From the NCBI GenBank assembly GCA_964035545.1, contig OZ037766.1, positions 32,371,773 through 32,435,772 on the forward strand: a stretch of 64,000 nt of DNA, given 5' to 3'. Source of the stretch: Bugula neritina. Taxonomy: Eukaryota; Bryozoa; Gymnolaemata; Cheilostomatida; Bugulidae. The notes under the pieces were generated by a model, which saw nothing but the letters and a program-made list of their open reading frames with translations, was not told the origin of the DNA and did not search any database. Shown here one piece after another: positions 1-12,800 of this stretch (its first letter is position 1; every line of letters begins with the position of its first letter). Both the position numbers and the translations under genes were made by a program.

Positions 1-522
1 TAAAGACCTCAGCCTCATACTATCAGCATATAGAATGGCAGCTATCTAAACCCTATTATATCTGCTGTAAAGATAGTATTGTTGTGAAGCAACTAACTGC
101 TATTGTTCACTGCTTGTACTGATCATACAGTAGTGTTATATATGATGTAAAAGTTAGGGCTGTAGATCTCATGTAGAGTGTGATTTCATGTCAGTATAGT
201 ATGTAAGGTGGGGTTGGAATCACACCCCTCCCCCCATCCAATATGTAGTAAGACTTATACCTACTAGTAAAATATCTCAGAGATGTGGCACTGTTGGCAA
301 CTTGCCTTTACTAACCAGCAAAGAATAAAATATACACCTATTTATTGTCCAGAACTGTTATGATATAGTAGGTCTAGTGTAGCAGTGCAACTTAATACCC
401 CTTTCCTTGTATTGCTATCATATTATAGTTACATTATGATATATTATATTGCTATTATCTTATACTTGCATTTTATTGTAATATTATATTGTTTAAACCT
501 GACTCTTCTGTTGAATATTCAG
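1..522. other. No gene recognised; AT-rich leader or intron upstream of ARAP exon 1
   Basis: I see no coding exon here. The stretch is AT-rich and ends in an acceptor-like attcag directly before the first supported ARAP exon at 523. ARAP proteins of other animals start with a SAM domain; nothing here reads as one, so the true 5' end of the gene may lie outside the window or translation may start at the ATG at 566. Confidence 0.5.
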
Positions 523-833
523 TGAGGAGGTCGTTGCTCAAGCAGCCAATCAGGTTACAGTCGCAATGAGCTCTACAAGTGAAGAGAACATGACTCACAG
601 CATGGTGGACAGCATAGCCTCAGTTCCCTCCCACCAGTCAGCTGGTGTCAGTGGCGGGGAGACAGCGGATCTAATGACTACCAGCCTGCCTTCCCTCCCC
701 AGTCAGCTGACCTCCAAGCCGACCCCTAAACCAAGGCCCTCTGTACGCAGACTTGCACCCACCCCGTCTGTGAGGAGGGTGGCTCCAGCTCCAGTACCCA
801 GGCCAAGGGAACCTTTGCAGACGTCAATCTCAG
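523..833 (+). CDS. ARAP: ARAP exon 1: Pro-rich N-terminal segment
   Basis: The reading frame enters at 523 after attcag and leaves at 833 before the donor gtgggt in phase 1. The protein is Ser/Thr-rich, then carries Pro-Arg stretches such as KPTPKPRPSVRRL and APVPRPREP, which resemble SH3-domain ligands. An in-frame ATG at 566 could be the start codon, but the frame stays open upstream to the acceptor, so both an internal exon and a first exon are possible. The frame also continues open past the donor through a repeat array to a stop near 1222. Confidence 0.7.
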
Positions 834-3800
834 GTGGGTTTGTCTATACTCTATATCAACACTACAGTAGTGTTAGTCAATGTGATAGTAATAACTACAG
901 TGTTGTTAGTCAATGTCATAGTAATAACTACAGTAGTGTTGTTAGTCAATGTGATAGTACTAACTACAGTAGTGTTGTTATTCAATGTGATAGTAATAAC
1001 TACAGTAGTGTTAGTCAATGTGATAGTAATAACTACAGTGTTGTTAGTCAATGTGATAGTACTAACTACAGTAGTGTTGTTATTCAATGTGATAGTAATA
1101 ACTGCAGTAGTGTTCGTCAATGTGATAGTAATAACTACAGTAGTGTTAGTCAATGTGATAGTAATCACTACAGAAGTGTTGTTAGTAGTCAAGTACGGCA
1201 CATCTACCTCATGGCCTCATAAGTAACGCTGACTCACTCACTTCTCACTAACATGAGATAATATAATGCCATAGACTAGCAGCATAGTATATAGAACTAG
1301 TAGTATATAGTATCAGTATCATACTAAGCATATAAGTATATCATAGCATATATATTTCTCAGATAAATAGTATGCTAAATGTAGCTTGACATTCCTTTCA
1401 TTGAATGGTTACATTATTTTGGCTTTTAATTTCCTGATTTCCATAAATTTTATTGGTTTTATGGTGAGCCATTAATTTATTACTACCAACTCACTTTAGT
1501 GACACTCACCATCAGCTTAGTGATGAATTACTGCACCTATCAAACTGACCTCTTACTGGGTTACTGAAGGTGAAGGTCAAACTCATTGTGATGGTTATGG
1601 GCAGACTAATACCAAGATAGCCTCTTTGGTGTAGCTCAGTATGAGTCACGCGGTGGTGTCGGCTGCACCCATATTTCACGTCTTCTGCACTCACACAGTG
1701 TATATTCATAGCCCCCATGTACTGGTTCACTCCTTCTGCGTGCCATCAAGTACTTATCTTACTGTCACAGAATTATCACTCCCTCAGTTACTATTTCTAA
1801 GGAACTGAACTTCTAAAAGAAGGCATGGAGTGAGTCAATCGAGTGTATACCCGTATTATCCACCCACCATGCCCACCAATTCACTTGCCCACCATTTCAC
1901 TTGCCCACCATTTGACTTGTCCACCAATTCACATACTCACCATTTCTGCTAGAGTTTCAGCAACCACCCCTGCTTGACTGTAATTGTTCTGTATATTATA
2001 TTCATATGATGTGTGCAATAAAGTCGTATCTGATGCATCATATTTGCAGGTAAAATAAATCACTTGAAGCTTAAAACTCTTCACAGAGTAAGGAGTTTGA
2101 ATAAAGGGAATCATTTGATTTCAGTTTTCTTTCACTACATGTTGTAAAGTAAATATATTGCCAATCAAAGCCTTGACTTATCACAATCCAAATGTTTCTC
2201 TATGCACTAGCAGATAAGATGTAACATGGCCATTACTTCCTTCTTCTCCTTGGCATTTCCTTAGACACGAATTATTCCATGTTTTGGTTACAATTAAACA
2301 TAATGAGAACAAGTCACCATTTCCACAGGATCAGTGTATGACTGCTAATATAGCTTGCGTTTTTGTCATAAGGCTAACATGGTGGGGGCGGCCTCCACCC
2401 CCTTCCCACATGGTCACAAGTATGAGAAACTTGTAGCTCTACTCTGCTGGTTCCCTAAACGGTTTAGAACTTAGTCTACCATCTAGTGTTGCTTGTTATT
2501 TGATCTTTTCAACAGTTGCTTCAACAGTTGCTATCTAATAAGCTGTAATTACCCAACCTAAAAGTGGGAATAACCCAGTCAGGCATGCCTAACTATAACC
2601 TTCTCTTGTAGACCAAGCAGTCTCAGCAGAGGATAGTTTAGCAGAATCCCCTCCCCAGGACAGTGTTGGGGTGAACCTTCCAGCTGCCCAACTTTCTAAC
2701 TCACCCCAAGAAAACTCTGATGCACCTGAAACCCCAGTTTTACCAGAAGATCCCCCGTCGTACAATCAGCTGGAGGAAGAAGAACTGTATATGAACATAT
2801 TAGTGTCGAGTAAACTGGACTCTAATGCTACCCCTCCACCGGAAGTACCACAGAGGCCTGCTGTTACACAGTGCACTAAGTCACCTTCCCAACCCTCCAT
2901 TAGTTTGCCTTCAGTTTCATCTCAACTTCTCAGTGAATCAGCACACAGTCACACAGTATCCGGTACTGCGTTACCTGACAATGTCGTGTTACCTGACAAT
3001 GTCGTGTCACCTGACAATGTCGTGTTACCTGACAATGTCGTGTTACCTGACAATGCCCCTCCTGGACTAGTTGTAGATACCAGTGTTGCCCCTCCTACAA
3101 ACAGCAGTTCATCAGTTAAGGATATCAGTCTGGCAGCGGGTGATGCTGACCTAGCTAAAGTTCTCCCTGAAGACATATATGTTAATACACTCGACAACGA
3201 CCCTACTCCACCTGCTGTCTTCCCGCCCTCAGATGTTTCCTCTGCTTCGACTGCTGCCGTAACTCCCTCATCTACTTCTACTATACCTGCTGCTGCCGTA
3301 ACCCCCTCAGCTGCCTCTACTATTGCTGCTGCTACCCCCTCACTGGCCTCTAGTATATCTGCTGCCGCTCCACCAGCCTCTCTCTCATCACCAACAGCAG
3401 AGACAGACGCTGTGTATGGGAATATAACTCCTACAGACTCAACTCTCAATTCTCTTCACCAAAGTAAGATACTATATAGTATATATTACTGTATAATATG
3501 CTAAGAGTAAGATACTATATAGTATATATTACTATATAGTATGCTAAAAGTAAGATACTATATAGTATATATTACTATATAGTATGCTAAAAGTAAGATA
3601 CTATATAGTATATATTACTATATAATATGCTAAGAGTAAGATACTATATAATATATATTACTGTATAATATGCTAAGAGTAAGATACTATATAGTATATA
3701 TTACTATATAGTATGCTAAAAGTAAGATACTATATAGTATATATTACTATATAATATGCTAAGAGTAAGATACTATATAATATATATTACTGTATAATAT

Positions 3801-6800
3801 GCTAAGAGTAAGATACTATATAGTATATATTACTATATAGTATGCTAAAAGTAAGATACTATATAGTATATATTACTATATAATATGCTAAGAGTAAGAT
3901 ACTATATAGTATATATTACTATATAGTATGCTAAAAGTAAGATACTATATAGTATATATTACTATATAATATGCTAAGAGTAAGATACTATATAATATAT
4001 ATTACTGTATAATATGCTAAGAGTAAGATACTATATAGTATATATTACTATATAGTATGCTAAAAGTAAGATACTATATAGTATATATTACTATATAATA
4101 TGCTAAGAGTAAGATACTATATAATATATATTACTGTATAATATGCTAAGAGTAAGATACTATATAGTATATATTACTATATAGTATGCTAAAAGTAAGA
4201 TACTATATAGTATATATTACTATATAATATGCTAAGAGTAAGATACTATATAATATATATTACTGTATAATATGCTAAGAGTAAGATACTATATAGTATA
4301 TATTACTATATAGTATGCTAAAAGTAAGATACTATATAGTATATATTACTATATAATATGCTAAGAGTAAGATACTATATAATATATATTACTGTATAAT
4401 ATGCTAAGAGTAAGATACTATATAGTATATATTACTATATAGTATGCTAAAAGTAAGATACTATATAGTATATATTACTATATAATATGCTAAGAGTAAG
4501 ATACTATATAGTATATATTACTATATAATATGCTAAGAGTAAGATCCTATAAAGTATATATACTATACTATATATTATGTTGCTATTAGATGTTCCTCCA
4601 GTTAAAGAAGTGGTAGAAAGTTAATGGTAAAATATACCAGACATGAAACTAGCTCTGTGATTGGTGAATAGAAAGCTTTAGATGCATGAAAATAGACACA
4701 TTATTGTGGAGCATCCAGTGATTGTAGACCAGAAGGATATGATTTTAGTTTTAGAGTGTATATTGATAGTATATTAGGGCATGTGCTCTACACTGTTGTA
4801 CTTACTCTACACTGTTATACTGTAGCTGTAGTACTGTACTGTACACCGTTGTACTCTACACTGTTATACTTACTCTACACTGTTATACTGTAGCTGTAGT
4901 ACTGTACTGTACACCGTTGTACTCTACACTGTTATACTTACTCTACACTGTTATACTGTAGCTGTAGTACTGTACTGTACACCGTTGTACTCTACACTGT
5001 TATACTTACTCTACACTGTTATACTGTAGCTGTAGTACTGTACTGTACACCGTTGTACTGTATCATAGATATGAGAGGATTCCCTATACCGCCAGTGCCG
5101 AGTGACCCTGTGACACCCCTCACCCCCCTCTCTAGGGAGTCACTGACGCTGCTCGACCCTACAGAGTACATGTCGCTGTGGGAACTCCAGTCAGCCTCTG
5201 GAAGCATGTCTACTGCTAGCATTGGTGACGTTTCTAGTTAGCTATAACTACTGTGTGCTGTATGCCCCCCCCCCCTTGTGGGGTGTAGCACCAGGGTACC
5301 CTAAAGTACCCTGGTGCTAGGGTCCTATCTCTGTGAAGTACCCTAGCATCGGGTTTTTATTTCTATTGATCAGTGTTTATCATTTGCTTTTATAAGCTCA
5401 ACCTGTTGATTCATTGAAAGTTGAACTTGACAAAAACTCAAAGAAGCTGAGCTAATTAAACTATTTAATTAGCAGTTTTTGGTTGGTATGTTAGTGACTG
5501 ACCATGTGTTTTCATTAAAACAGGAAATGGTGTCAGTACTAGCGCCCCCTCTAACCTGCAGTCTGTATCAACTGACTCGCCAAACACTTCTACAAGTTCC
5601 AAGAGAGTTGGACCACCCATACCACCCCGTCTAGCCGAGACCACGCCCACTGTTGAGAAGATACCTCCCCCAAGGGTTGCAGAAGACAGACCATCTGCTA
5701 TTGAATTTACATTCCCAACTGGTGAGTCTGGTGAAGATCATAGCAGCTTTTACTTATAAGTGAATTTCATATTCGCATTCTAGATTATAATCGCCTGCAA
5801 TGATTTATTTGCAGTGTAATTTTTGGCTATGAAAATAATTTATATTTTGTTATCTCATTTCACGTGATATTTTCTCTGATGACAATGCCAAGAAAATTAA
5901 ATGTGAATATTGGAGCAATTACAAGCGTGAGTGAGTGAGTGGGTGAGTGAGTGAGTGAGTGAGTGAGTGAGTGAGTGAGTGAGCGAGTGAGCGAGTGAGT
6001 GAGTGAGCGAGCGAGTGAGTGAGTGAGCGAGTGAGTGTGTGAGTGAGCAAGCCAGTGAGTGAGAGTGAGTCAGAGTGAGTGAGTTAGTGAGTGATAGAGT
6101 GAGTGAGTCAGAGTGAGTGAGTCAGAATGAGTGAGTGAGTGAGTTAGTGAGTGAGTGAGTGAGTGAGTGTGTGAGCGAGTGAGTGAGTGAGCGAGTGAGT
6201 GAGCGAGTGAGTGAGTGAGTGAGTGAACGGGCATATTTCTGATCAGCACAGCAATTTGCTGCTACTGCCGCTGTCTGTCTGTCTGTCCATGCTACTTCCT
6301 GCCACAGATAAACAGATCAATCAATATTAGAGTGCAGTTTGTGAAACTTCTTATCTATTTCATAATGTAACAGCTTTGAAAACTTATCAGCCATATTAGC
6401 TCTATAACGTAATATTTTTGTTATGTAAAGCTGTAAGTGATAGACATGAATCAATAGTATATTTTAACAAAAACAATGTAGAAACAGTCTTATAAATATC
6501 ATGAATAGCTGAATTCAACTCTGTTTCATTCTTATTTTTCTTTCGTTGGTTTAAATAAAAAAGTTTCAATTTAAAAAAATGTCTTCAAAAACCTAGTCGG
6601 TCGTAGGAGTTATGTTTTCAGAAAATGCACTATAAAGTAATATAGTAGTAGTAACTGAAATGTGCAGGTATATATTGATATTCAGTTTCACTATTGTCAT
6701 ACTGTTGGGCCTATTGTCACACAATAACCACAACATAAAATAATTAGCTAGTCCGGAGTTTTATTTGAAAATTGTGAATTTGCCTTCCCTGGATAGTTGT

Positions 6801-9800
6801 AAGAAAATGTTGACAATAGCTTGTAGTTAAATGAAAAAATCAAATACTAGTGATTAACTATAAAACACTTCTGTGGCTACACTTGGTTATCGTTGTAACC
6901 GAAAGGCTTTAGTTAGGGACGTGTAGCCTACACCTCCAACCGATGCTAAATATGAATGCTAACAACTTGGGCAATATTGAAACTACAAGTAGTAGACCTT
7001 CTTCTATTTGTTACTTGTTAGACCTTGACACGTGTGCCCTGACAATAGTTGACTGCAGGACAGTTTTACTTCCTTGTACATCTCAGTCGGTCTATTGATG
7101 CAGCAGCGTTTAGTTATGACACAATAGCAGCCGTATTCAGTATGAGTCATGCAATGCTATTAGTATTGTTATCAGTATCACTTCTGTATGCTGTATTAGT
7201 ACAATGCAAATTGTGTAACTTCTATAGTCTATACAATATAATATAATATACCTACTAGGTCATTCTATGGAAATGCTCACCCTCTAGTAGCAAGTATTGT
7301 CTATAGAGTACCTTATTCAGTAAATTCAGAGTTATCTTTCTTTAATTTTTTTAATCGGCTCAGAATATAAATTATCATTTTACAATTTTAGCAATCTTAG
7401 TTTCATTTTTCAAGTAATTTTAATTTTCTCTGCCTGAAAGCGTGTTCTGTACGATTTTTACAGTTGGAGAAAGTGTCTTCTTGCAGCACTCGATTGGGAA
7501 TTTTAAAACTGCATTATCGGTTGCCCCCAACCAAGAACCATAAATGGAATATAAGAAACAACGCTAAAACTGCTAAGGCTATCAACATGATTTGTGTTGT
7601 ACATGTCCAGATAGCTGTAACTTACTCACTCTTATCTCATTACTTACTCTGTTATTTATACTCTTGTAGTTGAGAACTGGTATTCAGCCCCTGAGATGGT
7701 ATGTTATTCCCATTATATTACTTTATCAGCTCTCTACTCTAGCTAATAGATGAAAACTAACTTCCCTTTCTTCTGAGTGTTCAATTCAGTGTTCAAACTC
7801 CAACTGTCAACTTAACTTAGCTCATGCAAACTTCTAAAACTGTCTTGTATTTGCCAATGTACTGTACTACAATGCAATGTACTGCAATGTAATGTACTGC
7901 ACTACAATACAATGTACTGCAATACAATACAATGTACTGCACTACAATACAATGTACTGCAATACAATGTACTGCAATACAATACACTAAAATGCAATAG
8001 GTAGCAGATGTATGTCCATAAAAATACTTTTTGATGAATGTGATAGCATAGCTACACGTACTTGTACTGTGCACTTGTTCAATTCTCTTGTTTTATTTTT
8101 ATATCCTTCAAATATTGTTCTTCACCTAATCTTTCGTATTGGGAGTTATTTGCTCTTATTAATTCAATATTAGAAGTTGTGTTCACTTTCGTACATCTCG
8201 GTATTTCAGATTTGAAAATACTTTTAGTAACTATTCATAATTCTTCCACGTCTTCACTGCCCTATAAATCTTTTTGTCCATCTCATTGAGTGATGATACA
8301 TTTCTATTTCATATTCAAATGCCAACATAATGGAATTGAGATATTTTGTTTCTTGTTAGTTTTAGAATGCATGTGCTAGTCTAGAATAACCTCTGCTATT
8401 TATAGAATAACCTCTGTTATTTATAGAATAACTTCTGCTATTTTTAGCGCCACTTCTGCTATTTTTAGAACACTGACTCTGTGAGACTGAGAGGTGATAT
8501 GCCTACTGCCAACGAGTTTAGAAACTCTTACATTATGCCCTTACCCAAAGACCCATTTGCTGATCACTCTAGCGTAGACATGTTTTCTGAAGACAATCCT
8601 GTAACAAATGACAATCCCGCAGTGAATGATAATCCTGCATTTACTGACTACCCCGCTTCTACTGTAGCCGACACATCTCTCTATAGCATGGCTGATGAAC
8701 CTTCCACTAAGGTACAGTTTGTGGTGAGGGACATCACCCCACCCCTCTCTCTCATCACCTTATTCCTCTCACCTTATTCCTCTCACCTTATTCCTCTCAC
8801 CGTATTCCTCTCACCTTATTCCTCTCACCTTATTCCTCTCACCTTATTCCTCTCACCTTATTCCTCTCACCTTATTCATTTCACCTTATTCCTCTCACCT
8901 TATTCCTCTCACCTTATTCCTCTCACCTTATTCCTCTCACCTTATTCCTCTCACCTTATTCCTCTCACCTCATTCCTCTCACCTTACTCCCTTCACCTTA
9001 TTCATTTCACCTTATTCCTCTCACCTTATTCCTCTCACCTTATTCCTCTCACCTTATTCCTCTCACCTTATTCCTCTCACCTCATTCCTCTCACCTTACT
9101 CCCTTCACCTTATTCATTTCACCTTATTCCTCTCACCTTATTCCTTTCACCTTATTCCTCTCACCTTATTCCTCTCACCTTATTCCTCTCACCTCATTCC
9201 TCTCACCTTACTCCCTTCACCTTATTCATTTCACCTTATTCCTCTCACCTTATTCCTTTCACCTTATTCCTTTCACCTCATTCCTCTCACCTCATTCCTC
9301 TCACCTTACTCCCTTCACCTTATTCCTCTCACCTTATTCCTCTCACCTTACTCCTCTCACCTTATTCCTCTCACCTTATTCCTCTCACCTTATTCCTCTC
9401 ACCTTACTCAATGGCTTTAGTTATGACAATGTCTATGTCTTTTAGTATTCCATGTATTCCTATCTCGCTGCTTTATCCGATGTCATCTTAGTTTTCCATT
9501 GTACATCAATACTGCAAAATCATTACTCAATTGGATTTGCCTTCCCATTTAAATGCCGTGTTGCAGATACTTGAGATTAGGTTGGTTTATGCAGACGTAG
9601 AAATGAAAATCTCTTCCAACTGCTACTTTATTGAGTAGTTGTTGAATAAAAAGTTCCCAGTTACTTATTATCAGCTGTTCCTTCCAGCTTCATGCCATTC
9701 CATCTTTACTCCCCTTGTTTGTACAGCCATTCCACCTTTACTCCCTTACACAGCTACTTTTATTTCATTTTTAAACTTCAATTATATTTTACGACTTCCA

Positions 9801-12800
9801 CATTCAAGTTAAGCTCCTAATCAAACTCAATTCTGCATAATTTGGGGTAAAACTCACACTGCCGTGCAATTGTCTGCATGGCTGGTCAAGCACCGGGTAT
9901 AACACGAGATATGCTGGCACGCTCGCTGAGGGTTGATTAATAGAGGCTTTAAACGTCATCTCCATGGAGAGGATTTTAATAATAATTCAGGAAGAGTTAA
10001 AATATAATGCGTTATTAGTGGCTACTTGCATGTGGTGGATATGCGTGGGGAGAGAGTTTCTAGTCATTCTCAATAGCAGTGTAGTTTAGTGTAGAGGAGA
10101 CTTGAGTGGTTACAGTGATTACTTGTGTAGCTTCAACCATGACTTGAGTAGGTTGAAATGACTTGAGTAGCTGTAAGAGATTGACTTGGTGTAGTAGAGA
10201 CTTGCCATGCAGTGTGATAACATTTCCTCTCCGACGGCAACTTTGCGTAGACCAGTTCGCACTCGTCGTGCACTGAGTGACCGAAGTTACTCCCTGCGCG
10301 CCGTCTTGACGTGCCGTCCTCACACCTGGTCTGGTATATTTCAGAAGCTGATCCCCAGTCGACCCGCACCTCAAGTACCACCCAGTAGACATTTGGAGTC
10401 ATCTACTCTTCCTCTAACTGAGTTATACACGCAGATTAGTAAACCTCAACCTTCGAACTTTGACGATGGAGCAAACCTTTATTCTTTAGCCGAAGAAATT
10501 CCAAACTCTTTCGTCAATCTTGCAGGTAAAAATATTTTTCTCTTTACATTTGCAAGAATTATTAAAACTTTAGGGGCTGTAAAACTTTCAATTCAAAGAG
10601 AAGATTAGAAATAGAGATAATATCTAAATTGCTGTTCAGTAAACCTGAATCTCTTGAACTAGTTTGTTATTCTCCGTGTATAACTTTATTAGTTAATCTC
10701 AGTTGAAATGTTTTCAAAATTAAAGAATAATATTCAAATCGTATCACTGACAAGTTAAAGTGAAAAGAACTATAATAAGTTACATAATTGTGTGTTTGTG
10801 GTATTAGTAGGTATAACAGCCTAAAGTTTCCTACAGTTTACATTCATTCACTTGAAGCAGAAGGTGGTTCATTTTATTTATTTTAGTACACACTGGAAAT
10901 CTCCAGTTTTTAGCTATTTTTCACAAATTAACTGCTAATGAACATGGGCTTTTGCCCAAAACTAGTAAAATATGAATGAACACACCTAAATAATCAAGGT
11001 TCTTCTTAAACTTGCTTGATTTCCCATATTTTTCCTAATTATTCAGCTACTTTTGATTTCGGAGAGTTATGTTTTTTCATAACACTCTGCAAATAATGAA
11101 AAATAGCTAAAAACTGGAGATTTCCAGCGTGTACTAAATTAGGTAAAATGACCCAGGTCTGTTAGCTTGGGTACTTTATTTTGCTTCTAGCTAAATCTGC
11201 TGGTACTGTATAGTTTATATTAAACTCTATTTTATGTACTTAATTTCGCCTTTCCTGGCCATTGACTTTGACACGTACACTACTTGTACGCAGTTACTAG
11301 TCTTATTTGTTCTATGAGCTCTAACTCTCTAACTTGTTAAGGGAGGTCATTGTGGGAGACATGTCAAGAGAGGTCGTTGGTTTGGGTTATTTAGTGTATT
11401 GAAGTTGTATTACCATTGATACTTCTGTATTCTACTCCTTGTTCAACAGTTTTAGTTTGATTTTAATTCAAATTTATGAAGCAGAAATTGAAATATCATT
11501 AAAAAGTTTTACATTTGTTTCATATGCTTTAATGAAGCACTTCTTTCTCCAAAAGCGCAATATAAGTGTTTTTGTTTTCAATAAAACTATGACTTTATAT
11601 CTCTATTTTTTTCTAATAAGGAAAAGTCTTTGCTAGCCTGTTTGTGGGCTTTTGAGTTTCAAAAGTAGTTGCTATGACAACAAGTTTACCAACCCTGGAT
11701 CAATAGTTACAATAACTGTAGAATCAGCTGTAGCCAATAAAATTACTGTTGAATTATGTTGTAATATTTTATATTGCATTACATTATGCTATTGTTTGAT
11801 TTCAAGTCCATAAATGAATAACACAGCTAGTTTCTCTCAGCACAGAACTAACTACATGTGGGTGGTTTTGTAGTTCTGTTGTGTTATTTGAGAAGAATAA
11901 TAAATGCAGTAAATTCTATCTTAGAAAACCCTATGTGATGAAATCACTTATCAGTAGTTACAGTTAGTAGTTACAGTCACTAGTTACTAGTAACAGTATT
12001 CACAGTTACTAGTTACTAGTGACAGCAGTTACAGGTATTATTTTTCTCATTCACTGGTAATTCTTGCTAGTTTGGATTTTAAGTATTGATTTAGTCAATT
12101 AATTTATTTATTTATAGTAAATCATTAATAAACAATCTGCAAGAGTGTGATAAAATCTGTTTTGATCCCAAACTTACATAATTATGGTTTTTAAGGTTGA
12201 AAGTAATTCAAAGTAAGTTTTTCTTAAGAATACTTGACCATACTGTACTGTTACTTAGCAATTCCATTTTCTTTGGAAGTAAAGATTTTATCAGATAGCA
12301 ACACGGGTTACCTTCAGGTGTCTCACCTGCTTGTTCTGTATCAACACAAAAAGATGCTCTAAGCTTCATCTTAATTAAAGAATCCCTGACACACTTCATT
12401 TATGCAGTATTAAAATGTTCATATACATCTTAGCTATCATCTGCATACTGTTTAAAGGTTGAGTGCTCAAACAATTTTGTCTTGCAATACATTTTCGGCA
12501 AACATGTCTTAAATTAATTTGGAATGTTTGTTAATGTAATGAGCTACCCGGTTGGTTAAAGTCTTACACCGCTTAAAACATTTCTTGCTGAGTTTACTTC
12601 TGGGTATCCAGGGGTGAGAAAATCATTTTTCCTTTGTCTGTTTTCATTGGCTAAGTGGTAAAATGAACCATAGATATACCAACTCTTCCAACTTCAGCAC
12701 TATTCTCAAGTTTCTATCAACTGCCACATGCCAAGTTCTGATAGTCACGTGATTTTCCTGATGAACAGCTTATAGCTTTGGACAGAGTACTTTTCTGCTA

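Noticed and set aside
3463-4551. CRISPR-like array
   Set aside because: There are no unique spacers between repeats; it is an ordinary head-to-tail minisatellite in a eukaryotic intron.
7049-7246. Open frame after gactgcag as an ARAP exon
   Set aside because: Hydrophobic and unlike the surrounding Pro/Ser-rich linker, no good donor, and the microexon at 7670 already satisfies the phases.
8481-9491. 336-codon open frame as a novel repetitive protein
   Set aside because: Only the first 77 codons belong to a supported exon; the rest is the 14-bp array beyond a donor. It is reported as read-through, not as a gene.
10133-10402. - strand frame overlapping ARAP exon 7
   Set aside because: Antisense; the + strand frame agrees with ARAP phases and splice signals.
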